Assembly (NCBI RefSeq): GCF_032854445.1
Contig: NC_088298.1
Span: 9,597,504-9,661,503, forward strand
Direction of reading: 5' to 3'
Origin: Liolophura sinensis
Taxonomy: Eukaryota; Mollusca; Polyplacophora; Chitonida; Chitonidae
DNA: 64,000 nucleotides
In this document: in pieces, positions 24,725 to 36,425 of the stretch
How the letters are laid out: every line of letters begins with the position of its first letter
Position numbering within the stretch: the first letter of the stretch is position 1
Position numbers and translations under genes: made by a program
The notes under the pieces: generated by a model
What the model was told of the DNA's origin: nothing
The model's database searches: none
The model's input: only the letters and a program-made list of their open reading frames with translations

Positions 24725-25069
24725 CATTAGTTAGACGTTCACGGGAGCAGGGAGTGATGAACTTGCTTTATGGGTAGAGTAATGAAACGCCTTCGTAGCT
24801 ATCCGGAAAAATCTCCTGTGACAATGTCGCTACTGATCGTGCCTTTATCTGGATTCGAACCTACTTCCTTAATGATCAACTTGCACGCGAGCAAATTTTG
24901 GTGTAAGTTTTACAGTGGTACCAAGTTCCTGTACATTTACGACGAAACCACGCTTTAGAGACAGACATCAGATGGGCAGGTGTTCACGTGGCAGTCCTAA
25001 CATTTTGAAGAAAATTCACGTTAAGACTTGGGATTTCGCGTTACAGGAACTGTACCCCTTTACAGTGTC

Positions 25070-25152
25070 AGCGGTTCGTTTTCGCTTCTCTAGAGATGAT
25101 CTCTTGACTGCGTCGCCATGTGGCGTTAAGCCATAACCATTCATTCATTCTT
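25070..25152 (+). mobile_element. SINE-like tail fragment (CATTC repeats)
   Basis: GATCTCTTGACTGCG...GTGGCGTTAAGCCATAACC followed by CATTC repeats, resembling the type B and C tails. Confidence 0.4.
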
Positions 25153-25659
25153 GACTGCAATCAATACTACCACTAGTTATACTAAGTCAAAAGGGTTACA
25201 CTAAGTCAAAAGGGTTATCCAATGAAATCTCACAGTGCACATTTTCTCTTCGAATGATGTATTTAAATCAATGTTGCTTGATCATGTGACCCCAATCTTT
25301 AGGCGCATACTTAGGACGGGTACTCTGATTGGTCACAACGGTTTCTTCGCTCTGGTACTTCATTGGTCGAAACGCGTTACATGTATTTGAACTGGAATTC
25401 CTCGACAAGCATGCCAGAGTGGAATTCCTCGACCTACAGAAATGCACTCAGTATTGATGGAAGAGAAGCCGTCACAAGAGGGGATACAGAGGTAACTCCA
25501 GGAAGTGAGGCGGCCACATGCGGTCCACTCACAGACAGAGTGTACTATAAAGGTCTGTGCGAGCTGACTGACCAGAAATGCGTTTAAGTAAAAATATTAC
25601 ATCGTTAACTGTAGATGGAAGATACTTGAGGAAAGGCATGTGGTTGCCTCATTTCCTCG

Positions 25660-25990
25660 CGGTGGACCGGCACAGGTAGCTCACTTGGTAGACCGTCAGC
25701 GTCGGAGAAAGTAGACCTAGGATCAATCCTAGGTTGGGCCACACCAAAGACCTTTAAAAGAGAAATTTGTAACTTCCTCGCTAGGCGTTTAGCATTAAGG
25801 GGGATAGTGCAACGAATGGTTGACCTGTATCGGTATAATGGCTCGGGCGGGGAAGCTTACTTTGCCTTCGGTTGATAAAAGAACGGTGGAAATCCGTCCT
25901 GCAACAAAGAGGCACATTACATGCACTCTAAGGACTCCTTCGAAAAATTGTACGATGCTGAACTCCAAGCACTCGCTAGCTTACTCCTCG
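25660..25990 (+). mobile_element. SINE type B, near full length, diverged
   Basis: Head GTAGCTCACTTGGTAGACC and GGATCAATCCTAGG, then the type B body with a deletion in the second half, and a CACTCG tail. Confidence 0.85.
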
Positions 25991-26928
25991 AGGTGGCGTG
26001 AGCGTCGTCGACTGCTTGCTGTCACCAAGCTCCACAAACAATAAGAGCAAAGGAATCTGAAATACTTCAGACCGGGTTTGAACCCGCACCTTGTGTGTGA
26101 GAACAACAAAAAACCATCAATCAATCAAAATATTGCTGACTACAGAAACCACAAGTCTGGAAACCATCGGATATTTATTACACCAACAACACACATGCAT
26201 GGACACATTGAACTGACGTAGACTTTGCAAAAGACATTTACATATTAAAATATAATATACATGACTTCTGTGCCTATTTTATATTTTTTAATTAATTTAA
26301 TATTAATTCAGCGAGAAACTAATTTCGCATAAAACAGAATGGTATAAACAAAAAAGTGACATGGCATTTTGGGTTATATAGGTCATGTGACAAAGACTGC
26401 TTTGCTATGCCCGATGACATTTGCACGGGACCATATCGCACAAGATTAGAGCCGTCATCTAGCGTGCCTCGTGGTTAGGAGTTGCACGCACTAAGCTTGG
26501 CATATACGAGAGTTTAAGACGAGTTGCGTCGGTTCTTAAATGCTCGAGTGGGCTTTAGCTGATGGCCAGATATAGTAAGATTCACAAGGCACACACGCAA
26601 CGACTGGAGTAAATTCACATTATTTCGCAATCGAGATGAGTCAAGTTGGGTCTTGAGCTCCCGTGTATGCCGGGTTTAAATGACGAAGCCAATCAACGGG
26701 AGTTGTACTTCAGTCGTTACGTGCATGCCGATTCAACAAAAAGCCATGTGTCGAAGTTTGACAAAATCTTGGGATCAGCAGCAACTGTGACCAATTGGGC
26801 ACAAGAGCACTTATATCGACATACTAGTAACTGAATATAACTGGATGCTTCGACTCATAGAAAAGTAGAACATGTTCAACTCCGAACAACTACTGAGTCA
26901 ATTCCGTAATCCCGCGTACATCGACGAT

Positions 26929-27152
26929 ATTTATTTATTTATTTATTTGCTTGGAGTTTTACGCGGTACTCAAGAATATTTCACTCATACGACGGGCTCA
27001 ACCATTATGGTGGGAGAAAACCGGGCAGAGCCCGGAAAACCTACGACCATCTGTTGGTTGCTGGACTTGAACTCACAGCGACTGCATTGGTCAGAGGCTC
27101 CTGGACATTACGCCGCGCTAGCGCGTTAACCAACTGGGCCATGGAGGCCCCG
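26929..27152 (-). mobile_element. SINE type A, full length
   Basis: Inverted, tail AAATA to head GGGCCATGGAGGCCCC. It lies 0.7 kb past the VPS25 stop. Confidence 0.9.
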
Positions 27153-27837
27153 TGTACATCGACTAACAACCAGTTACATCCATGTTATATATGGACTTTC
27201 CTCAATATGGTGAACTTATCGGTACACCACATGCGGAGAAAGTTCATCAGTAGCTTGTCTACTGCTTACTCTGGGCATTCTTGTTTCCTCCACCCACAAA
27301 ATTTGCCGTCATAGTAAAAAGAAACAGGGAAAAATTCGTAATTACGTAACACACATCCCGCTAATTATGCAGCACAGGACGTGGGCCTCTACCGGAACTA
27401 GCGCTACACACATGTATACAAATAAGATGACCATGTTAATGGTTTGGGTCTCCATCTACAACTTTGGTCGATCACACGTTACACCTGGCGTGCCCCGGAA
27501 TGTTTGTAATTGTGCCAAGGGAAGTCACTCTCAGGGAAATGCAGGATTTTGATACAAATATTTGAGTTCCTTCCCATGATCCCAATGTTCCAAAGCACAT
27601 CCTCGTAGGCCAGCAGGATTTCAGGCTTGGAAAAATAAAGGTTTCAAGCTTGTCCAGGATTTTTCCACCGAATGTGCAAAGAACCCTGCTTACTGTGACA
27701 CGCTGGATGAGGCTTTAGGGTTCTCACTCAAAGAACAGTTGTTCTAAACGCACACGATCGGAACTCACACGTGACATCTATCCGTCTTTCATTCTTATTG
27801 CATGTATGTTTCACGGCAAAGTCACCATATCTAATTT

Positions 27838-30800
27838 TCAGAAAAACTTCACCCCTTCATTACCCATAAGTTCAGCTTTCCTGTCAACCTCTAGCGTCTT
27901 CAATGCTCGCAACAATAACCATTCCTCCAAACCATGGAATTCTGAAAAAAAAAGACAGATACAAATTTTTTCAAATACATTGAAGAAAAAAGGCACTGCA
28001 TATCTCAGTAATGAATCTAAATATATTTATGTATTTATTTATTTAATTCGAGTTTTCCAACATGCTCAAGAATGCGTGCATTTAAATTATACGATGGCGG
28101 ACTCCATTAGGGTGGGAGGATACCAGGCTAAACCCACGATCACCCTCAGTTTGCTGACAGACCTGCCCACATACGATCGGAGAGGAAGCCAGCACGAACT
28201 GGACTTAAAATCACAGAGATCACTTTGGTGTTAAGGCTCCAGTAAGGAGTCTAAAAACATTTGAAAGATGTAAGGTTTATTTATTTATTTGATTGGTGTT
28301 TTACGCCGTACTCAAGAATATCTCATTTATACGACGGCGACCAGCATTATGGTGGGTGGAAACCGGGCACAGCCCGCGGGGAAACAGACGACCATCCGCA
28401 GGTTGCTGTCAGGTCTTCCCACGTACGGCTTGAGAGGAAGCCAGTTTGAGCTGGACTTGAACTCACAGCCTGGGTCAGACTCCTGGGTCATTAGGCTGCG
28501 CTAGCGCGCTAACCACCTGAGCCATGGAGGCCCCTGAAAGATGTAAGGTAGATGTACATCTAAGAAAGAGTCACATCAGAACAAAAATGCTTAGAAGGCC
28601 AGTCTATTTATGGATAATATTGAAGAAAACGGGAAGAGCTAAAGTATATTTGTGTTAAAAGCCGAACAGAAAGGACAAAATGAAGTTTTATCTGCACAGA
28701 TAGAATGAATGAATGGTTGATTAGTGGTTAATGTCACATTGGCAATATGTCTGCCATATTAAAGTGAGAACAATGTAGAACCAGGAAACTATTGTCTTGC
28801 AAAATTAGAACGATAAGACTCAAGATCAGAACAAACAGGACATAGACTACAACTCACTAACTAAATAAATAAAAACATATAAAGGTATTTTTAGAGACAG
28901 TTTTTAATAATCTTTCTCCTGATGCCCACTTTGTTCTTATGCAGTCTTTTCATTTATTGGTGTGTACAGTTACCTTGATTTGAGGAGTCTTCACCCTTTG
29001 TGATCTCAAACAGAGTACATACCGAGCCTGTCATGTTGTTGTCCGAGGCCTGAATACAGGAAAAACACCAGTAACATGTTTTACTAATGTCTTATAACAA
29101 TAAAGAGAACATGTTTGTAATTCTAATACAACCGTCACTGTTTGATTCATCAACCTTTCCCTTTAGCCCATACATTAAGAACTATTTATTTACTTGAAGG
29201 AGATCAGTTTTAACACTAAAAATAACTGGATTACCTGTATTACACCACCAACCTTTTGCAAGTTATGGACGAACTTTGTTCTTGTCATATTTACCCATTT
29301 GATTGTAAGGTTACCCCACTCCTCAGGGCTTCTGGTCCCTCGTTATATGTGTTCCTGTCATATTTACCATTTGTACATAAGGTTACCCCACTCCTCAGGG
29401 CTTCTGGTCCCTCGTTATATGTGTTCCTGTCATATTTACCATTTGTACATAAGGTTACCCCACTCCTCAGGGCTTCTGGTCCCTCGTTATATGTGTTCCT
29501 GTCATATTTACCCATTTGTATATAAGGTTACCTCACTCCTCAGGGCTTCTGGTCCCTCGTTATATGTGTTCCTGTCATATTTACCATTTGTACATAAGGT
29601 TACCCAACTCCTTAGGGGATCTGGTCCCTCGTTATATTCCTTCCTGTTATATTTACCATTTGTACATAAGGTTACCCAACTCCTTAGGGGTTCTGCTCCC
29701 TCGTTATATTTGTTCCTGTCATATTTACCCATTTGTATATAAGGTTACCTCACTCCTCAGGCGTTCTTGTCCCTTGTTATATTTGTCCACATCGTATTTA
29801 CCCATTTGTACATCAGGTTACACCACTCCTCGGGAGTTCTGGTTCGGTTATATTTGCCCACATCATATTTACCCATTTGTATATCAGTTTACCCCACTCC
29901 TCAGGGGTTCTGGTCACCTGTTATATTTGTTCCTGTCATATTTACCCATTTGTATATAAGGTTACCCCACTCCTCAGGGGTTCTGGTCCGGTTATATTTG
30001 CCCACATCATATTTACCCATTTGTATATCAGGTTACACCACTCCTCAGGGGTTCTGGTCAGGTTATATTTGCCCACATCATATTTACCCATTTGTATATC
30101 AGGCTACCCCACTCCTCAGGAGTCCTCCACATGATTAAGCACTTCTTCCGACTTTTGTCCTGCCATTCTAAATGACCTACAAAATGAAAGGCATGACATT
30201 AATGACATGAAACATGACCAGTAAATACTTTGTGGTCAAAGTGAAGAAAGAAGACATACTTTATAAACTAGAATTCCGTGTAAAATTCATTTAATTATGG
30301 AAAAAAAAGACAAAGAGAGTAGAAAAGGGGCATCTACATTTATTTACAACCATAACTTGTGTGGATTCCATAGGCCAGTATAGCTCTTGTTTCCTTCAGG
30401 GCACAGAAAAACAAACTGCTTGCAGTACTACAGGGCCCGTTTTTACAAAGCTACTTATGTTTAGCAGCTGCTGACATGGCATTTAGCGTCTTTGAACTCT
30501 TCAAGAGGAAATGGTGAGACAAAGTTTTATGAAGGCGGCCGAGTTTGTGAAGGTTTGAAAGTGACCCAGTTTATGAGGGTGGCTGAGCTTGTGAAGGTAG
30601 CCCAGCTGGTGAAGGTGGCCGAGTTTGTGAAGGTTTGAAAGTGGCCCAGTTTGTGAAGGTGGCCCAGCATGTGAAGGTTTGAAAGTGAACCAGTTTGTCG
30701 AGGTACACCAATTTGTGAAGACTGTCCATTTTTCCAGGTGGTTTGATATAATGATTGACAGACAGGTGTCTTATGCAATACTCAAGAATCTTTCACCCAT

Positions 30801-32679
30801 ACGATGGATTGTCCAGTTTGGGTCACGGAGACTGGTGTTCTCTTCACCATCTATCTAACAAACCTCCTGACTGAAAGCCACAGCCCAAGCACCAAGAGCT
30901 GGATTCGTGGAATCATTTTGTGAAGGTGTGTTCAGGTTGACCAGTTACCTGATTTGAGAAGTTCCTCCAGCACAATGTTAATACCGTCAGAAGACAACTT
31001 CCCTGAGAGGTAAATTAAGGATAATATTTCACTTAGATTTTAATTGATTCAAGTTCTATCACTGCTACTAAAGGACTGTTTATATCAAGGTATTTTTTCA
31101 TACTCATTTGCAACAGTTTTGGGGAAAGATCTGTCCGTGTGCCACACCAAAAAAACTGTTATAAAATTACACAAAAATTTTGAGAACAAACATATTCTAT
31201 TTCAAACAAAAAGTTGATTTTTAAAACAAAAATCAAATTTATTAAATATCCATGTATATCTCAAATGTATTTGAGAAATAAAAACAAGGCAAATGACCAA
31301 ATATGCTTGTGGCTTGTTAACTTTGTTTGGTGTTTTTTAACGTGTGAGTGTACCTCTAGTGTAATCCCTGGGAAAAGGGTATTATAATCAGGAAAAATAT
31401 TTTGTATGCTACAAGTTACAAGATGTGAACAAAATGTACAGTATTTCACCTAAAGATTAGCTTTATTTACCTGACTTGATTCTAATTGATTCAACAACCT
31501 AGTATGGTCAGCTAAAAGGTTTTTTTGTTAAGTTTTATTAATTTCTTATCAGCAAAAAACTCAAGTGTTTGCATTATAGGTATCATTTTAAGGCCTTTAT
31601 TTGCTTCTGAAAGCACATTTTCACAAACCAAACCTCAGGTGAAACACAGCATTTACATCCATCCACGTACATCCATTTAACTACATTTTAATATAACTGA
31701 AAAATGCCATTAATATTGCACCAATCTGAGCAGTTTTCTTTAATTACAAAACCTATAATGTTTTTTATAGTGCAGTTGACCTGAATGACAATGGAACGGA
31801 GAGACAACACTGTGACATTCATTTAGTTCATTGGTGTTTTACATTGTACAGTACTCAAGAATATTTCACTTATATGACAGCGGTCAGCATTATGATGGGA
31901 GGAAACCAGGAAAAACGCACAAACATTCACAGGTTGCTGAAACTATGGCAATATGAAGCCAACAAAAATTAAAAATTAGTTCTGGCCATGATAAAGGATA
32001 CTGCTGATTTTCTTATTGTGGAACAATGGTGAGTCTTGAGCTTCATTGACGTCCAGACTGTAGACTTTACGCTGCTTATGATAATTTAGAACTAGAGAAC
32101 ACCAGGCTTCTAACTGCTTCTTTCTTGTGTCGCTGTTTGGCTGGATCCTGCAGGAAGAGAATAAATAAAAATAAAAACCAAAAAATAAATAAATAATGAT
32201 CTGCAGACATTTACTTATTTATTTGCTTTGTGTTTTCCGCTGAATAGTCTTAATGTGAGGCTGTAAGCTTTACGGACGAAGAACACGGCCAGAGTTCAAG
32301 CTTACGTAAGCCACCACCCGTCGTCAAGAGCCTGGCAAAGCGCCAGACTACAAGCTGCAGTCAAACCGGCAAGTGCTGGCAAAGTTCATTGGCCTTTGTC
32401 ATGCGCGGAAGTGCGCTGAAGTAAATATAAATACAAGGTAGATATATAACAACTTTGCAATTCTACAGTTCTTGTGGGGCTATTCAGTGACCAATTTCCG
32501 CTACCATATTTGAAACCAATTTCCTATGTCACACTTTCACAGGCTGTGTAATGGACAAAGAATATAGGGCTTTGAAACAAGAAAACAGCTATTTTAAACT
32601 AGAACGGGATTTTTAAAAACTAATCTCACGTGAAAAATGGTGGGAAGTCATACTGCCATGGCCAAGTTATGTTCGCCAT
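27838..32679 (-). CDS. VPS25: ESCRT-II complex subunit VPS25, 6 exons
   Basis: Subunit of ESCRT-II, which sorts ubiquitinated cargo into multivesicular endosomes; VPS25 pairs with VPS22/VPS36 and recruits ESCRT-III. Exons in transcript order: 32630-32679, 32002-32147, 30949-31002, 30088-30176, 28974-29049, 27838-27941. All are GT-AG and phase-matched, giving 172 aa (human about 176). Segments matching the family as I recall it: WPWQYDFPPFF at the N-terminus (the PPFF contact motif), RKKQLEAWCSLVL, EAQDSPLFHN, INIVLEELL, HLEWQDKS, LIMWRTPEEWGSLIYKW, and C-terminal FHGLEE...GVKFF. Two winged-helix domains are expected, about 1-100 and 100-172. The exons are so short that no long ORF betrays the gene. 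Intron 4 carries a tandem array copied from the exon 4 donor junction; introns 2 and 5 carry SINEs and intron 3 an 18-bp repeat. Confidence 0.95.
28022..28236 (-). mobile_element. SINE type A, old, in VPS25 intron 5
   Basis: Inverted and eroded, but CATGCTCAAGAAT, TACGATGGCGGACTCCATTA and CAGCACGAACTGGACTTAAA are readable. Confidence 0.7.
28274..28534 (-). mobile_element. SINE type A, full length, in VPS25 intron 5
   Basis: Inverted, well preserved from TTTATTTATTTGATTGGTG to GAGCCATGGAGGCCCC. Short copies of AAAGATGTAAGGT flank both ends and look like the target duplication. Confidence 0.92.
29270..30126 (-). repeat. 72-bp splice-donor satellite in VPS25 intron 4
   Basis: About 12 tandem copies with a period of 70-73 bp, counting the true exon 4 end (30088-30126) as the first in transcript order. 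Each unit on the minus strand has about 36-39 nt matching the end of exon 4 (codons for TPEEWGSLIYKW), then the donor GGTAAATATG and about 25-30 nt of intron. The units are more diverged than the UBE2F array. Long open frames on both strands across 29194-30138 come from the repeat. Confidence 0.95.
30530..30725 (-). repeat. 18-bp-type minisatellite in VPS25 intron 3
   Basis: Repeated GTGAAGGTGGCCCAGTTT-like units (plus reading) with variable spacers including GTGAAGGTTTGAAAGTG. The sequence just inside the intron 3 donor (30915-30948) contains similar words. Confidence 0.85.
31810..31960 (-). mobile_element. SINE type A, 3' part, in VPS25 intron 2
   Basis: Inverted: ATTGGTGTTTTACATTGTAC, AATATTTCACTTATATGACA, GGGAGGAAACCAGG; head missing. 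Confidence 0.75.
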
Positions 32680-32892
32680 GTTCCTCAGAAAGGTACGAGT
32701 CTACATGACCTGTCACATTCCAGTGGATGACAAGTAGAGCTGTTCAAAAGAAAAAAGGCAGAAACCCATCTTGACTAAGAAATTAAAGCTCAACAACTTT
32801 AAATTTTAGCGGAACGTTCATTAGATAGTTAAGTCAGTAAATGAGCTTTAGCCAAGAGACTTGTCAATTTTCATAATCATAAATCCCGCTAT

Positions 32893-33150
32893 GTTTATTT
32901 ATTTATTTATTTATTTGATTGGTGTTTTACGCCGTACTCAAGAATATTTCACTTATATGACGGCGGTCAGCATTATGGTGGGAGGAAACCGGGCACAGCT
33001 GGTAGCATGTTGCTGGTAGACCTTCCCATGCACGGCCGGAGAGACTGCCAGCATGAGCTGGACTTGAACTCACAGCGACCGCATTGGTGAGAGGCTCCTG
33101 GGTCATTACGCTGCGCTAGCGCGCTAACCGACTGAGCCACAGAGGCCCAC
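32893..33150 (-). mobile_element. SINE type A, full length, just upstream of VPS25
   Basis: Inverted, same strand as VPS25, about 210 bp before its start codon. The middle segment is shortened. Copies of CATCCCGCTATGT / AATCCCGCTATGT flank it. Confidence 0.9.
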
Positions 33151-33651
33151 ATCCCGCTATGTAGACCTATCCGTGTGTGAAAGTTCATGTATTGGCCTGG
33201 GCATATCTGCCGGCCTGTGGCAAGTCGTTTTAGCGGGCTAATTCTAATTAATCATGTGTACGAAACAGTTGTAGATATATCCAATACTTTTTAGGCTTAC
33301 ATATGTTGAATATTTTGGTGTTTTTTGAGCATATACTGACTATGTGAATAAAAAGTTATTTTTTCAAAGTTATTATTCGTAGGCCTACCGGTAAGATTTT
33401 GCATACCGGTACCAGTAGGCCTGGATGGACGAGAGTAGACATGGGCCTAAACCGAACTTTGAATATGTACAGGCCAATTAATATTTGTACACACTGTATA
33501 TGTAAGGGCTAAGGACACCGGATTGGCCAATACGTTTAATTCTTATACACATGTGTGTACTATGGTTTAATCCGGCAATATAACGGCTTGCCATACTAGG
33601 CCTATAACCCTATTACACTACTTAGTAGATCCAGCTATCTTCATCCCAGGT

Positions 33652-33922
33652 GGGGCCTCCGTGCCTCAGTTGGTTAGCGCGCTAGCGCAGCGTAATGACC
33701 CAGGAGTCTCTCACCAATGTGGTCGATGTGAGTTCAAGTCCAGCTCATGCTGGCTTCCTCTCCGGCCGTATGTGGGAAGGTCTGACAGCAACCTGCGGAT
33801 GGTCGTGGGTTTCCCCCGGGCTCTGCCCGGTTTCCGCCCACCATAATGCTGGCCGCCGTCGTATAAGTGAAATATTCTTGAGTACGGCGTAAAACACCAA
33901 TCAATCAATCAATCAATCAATC
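33652..33922 (+). mobile_element. SINE type A, full length
   Basis: Complete copy, GGGGCCTCCGTGCCTCAGTT to an AATC-repeat tail. Copies of CATCCCAGGT flank both ends, the likely target duplication. Confidence 0.93.
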
Positions 33923-33989
33923 ATCCCAGGTAGCCCATATGCCGTGGTAAATATGGACTCTTCGCGTATCGCTCAGAAAAGGACTCCAG

Positions 33990-34142
33990 TAGATCAGTAC
34001 ACCCTGGGATTATCTTCATCCTCTGGCCAAACGTGGGAAAGTTTGCTAACAACCTACGTATGATCGCGGGTTTGCCACGTCATATAAGTGAAATATGCTT
34101 AAAATGAGTACGGCGTGTAACACCAATAAAATAAAAAATAAA
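33990..34142 (+). mobile_element. SINE type A, diverged
   Basis: GGAAAGTTTGCTAACAACC, ATATAAGTGAAATATG and GTACGGCGTGTAACACCAAT are recognisable. Confidence 0.65.
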
Positions 34143-34177
34143 TTACCTTCATCTATGTTAATCCCCGGTACACTTAT

Positions 34178-34215
34178 ACTGTGATTTAGTGGCTGTCACT
34201 CCACTAAATCACAGT
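34178..34215. repeat. Perfect 15-bp hairpin
   Basis: ACTGTGATTTAGTGG, 8-bp loop, exact complement. Sits between two SINE type A copies. Confidence 0.8.
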
Positions 34216-34234
34216 ACCGTTGTTAAAGTATTTT

Positions 34235-34519
34235 CGAGGGACCTCCGTGGGGCCTCCGTGGGTTCTCCGTGGCTCAGTTGTTTAGCGGGCTAGCGCAGCG
34301 TAATGACCCAGGAGCCTCTCACCAATGAGGTCTCTGTGAGTTCAAGTCCAGCCCATGCTGGCTTTCTCTCCAAGAAGGTCTGTCAGCAACCTGCGGATGG
34401 CCGTGAGTGTCCCCCGGTACTCTGCCCGGTTTCCACCTACCATAATGCTGGCCGCCGTCGTATAGGTGAAATATTCTTGAGTACGGCGTAAAACACCAAT
34501 CAAATAAATAAATGAATAA
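34235..34519 (+). mobile_element. SINE type A, full length
   Basis: Head CTCCGTGGCTCAGTTGTTT to tail CACCAATCAAATAAATAAAT. The start repeats CCTCCGTGGG several times. TATTTTCGAGG occurs at both ends and is the likely target duplication. Confidence 0.92.
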
Positions 34520-34572
34520 GTATTTTCGAGGCGGACACTCTAACCATTAGGCCACTGAAGCAGTCCGACCGG

Positions 34573-34908
34573 CCCCGATAGCACAGTTGGTAGAGTGCCC
34601 GCTTCGAGAGCGATAGATCCAGGATCAATCCCGGGCCGAGTCTGACCCAAGACCTTAAAAGAGGAAAACTTGGCGTTCAGCATGAAGGGGGATAGTGCAA
34701 CTGACGCGCATCAGTATAATGGGTCGGGCGGGGTAGCTTACTTGCCTTCGGTAAGGCATCTCAGTGAAGCAGCACGAGATAAAAGAGCGGTGGAAATCCG
34801 TCCTGCAACAAGGAGGCACAATACATGCACTCTAAGGAATGCTTCGTCGTCATATGACTGAAATATTGTTAAGTGCGACGTTAAGCCCAAAGCACTCACT
34901 CACTCAAC
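34573..34908 (+). mobile_element. SINE type B, full length
   Basis: Head CCCCGATAGCACAGTTGG, GGATCAATCCCGGG; ends in CACTCACTCA. A CCGAAGCAGTCCGA-like repeat flanks it. Confidence 0.9.
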
Positions 34909-35079
34909 CCGAAGCAGTCCGAGTAATTATATATGGTAACTATGTTATGGTAAATATTGGCGTCCAAACAGACATTCGTGTTCCAGTCGTCAACCAAATG
35001 GACGTTCTAGGTTAATAATCGCAAGACCAATTCCCAAAATAACCTTCAACTTAGAAAATGTATTCAGTACGGGATTAGG

Positions 35080-35290
35080 ACGGAATCATACAAAGAGAAG
35101 CAGTCAACAGTTTTCAATGATGTTGGAAGGCCGCAAGGAATGACAAATTAGGTGAATGAATTATTTGAAGTATCCAAATCGTGTACTGGTTTATAATTTA
35201 TCTTTAATCAAAATAGTCCTATGTGCCTTAGTTGCGCTTTAATTGCGACAGCTCATATACCCAACGTTGCGATATAATTCAAAACGACGA
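35080..35290. repeat. Possible old interspersed repeat (copy 1)
   Basis: Shares words with 60265-60460, for example ACGG-TTCAT--AAAGAGA and CAGTC--AGTTTT-AATGATG, in the same order. Too eroded to classify. Confidence 0.3.
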
Positions 35291-35479
35291 ATATACAGCT
35301 TTTTGCCCCACTTTATGCGGGGTTAGACATAGCTGGGAAGCAGAGTGACAGAGATTCTGGCCATTCTGTCTGTATAGCATTTTACAAGAGAACTGGACTT
35401 ACTGTAAAACTTAAGAAACATAGAGTACAGAGGTTTGATGGAATAACCTTGGCGCACCGGTAATATATAACATTGGTTA

Positions 35480-35736
35480 TTTATTTATTTGATTGGTGTT
35501 TTAGGCCGTACTCAAGAATATTTCACTTCTACGACGGCGGCCAGCATTATGGTGGGTGGAAACCGGGCAGAGCCCGGGGCGAAACCCACGAGCAGGTTGC
35601 TGTAAGACCTTCCCACTTACGGCCGGAGAGGAAGCCAGCATGAGCTGGACTTGAACTCACAGCGACCGCATTGGTGAGAGACTCCTGGTTCATTACACTG
35701 CGCTAGCGAGCTAACCAACTGAGCCACGGAGGCCCA
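35480..35736 (-). mobile_element. SINE type A, full length
   Basis: Inverted complete copy. ATAACATTGGTT occurs on both sides and is the likely target duplication. Confidence 0.92.
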
Positions 35737-35995
35737 TTATAACATTGGTTAAAATTGCCACATGATCTAAAGCTTACAAAAATCAATATCCAAAAACACA
35801 TTCACAAATACCAGTTTCACCATATAAACTAAGCGTCATTATCCCTTATAAAACATATAATTTTAGTGGGAGACATACAGGTTGTTGCTTGAAAGTTCCA
35901 AATCCTAATAATATCGGTTAGACATATGGAATGCAATGTCCGCTACATCAAACCTTGAAATGTTATATATTTGACACAAACACAGCAGTGATGTT

Positions 35996-36130
35996 ATTTA
36001 TTTATTGATTTATTTGATCCGGAGTTTTACGCCGCACTCAGAAATAATTCACTTATTCGACGGCGGGCAGCATTATGACGGAAGGAGACCGGACAGAACC
36101 CGTGGGAAACTCACGACCGAGTTGCGGCGA
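35996..36130 (-). mobile_element. SINE type A, 3' part, near the GPCR 3' end
   Basis: Inverted: TTTATTTGATCCGGAGTTTT, CGACGGCGGGCAGCATTATG; head missing. Confidence 0.78.
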
Positions 36131-36425
36131 TATTAAAACTTCGCTTTGTTTCCCATCATGTTCCCAGGACATAAAGGGTCGAGTGGACCTGCCTACAAAC
36201 ACACTCTAAAGATGCTTAGTTGAATTTTAAAAACTATTACTGAGTACCTTACTCTTACATAAAATGACTATTGCAATTAATGTAACGCTAAGGTTTGGCC
36301 ATGCAGACCAAGGACGGAGCATTTAATTCTGCATTCATGATCATTTGATTTGAATCAAATTTTGCAATAAACTATTTTCCTTCGCCCTTGTAAGTATTTC
36401 TGCGTTGTTGACGGTAAATAAACTG

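Noticed and set aside
29194-30138. Open frames up to 182 codons on + and matching frames on -
   Set aside because: By-products of the VPS25 donor array; the plus frames are antisense to copied exon 4.
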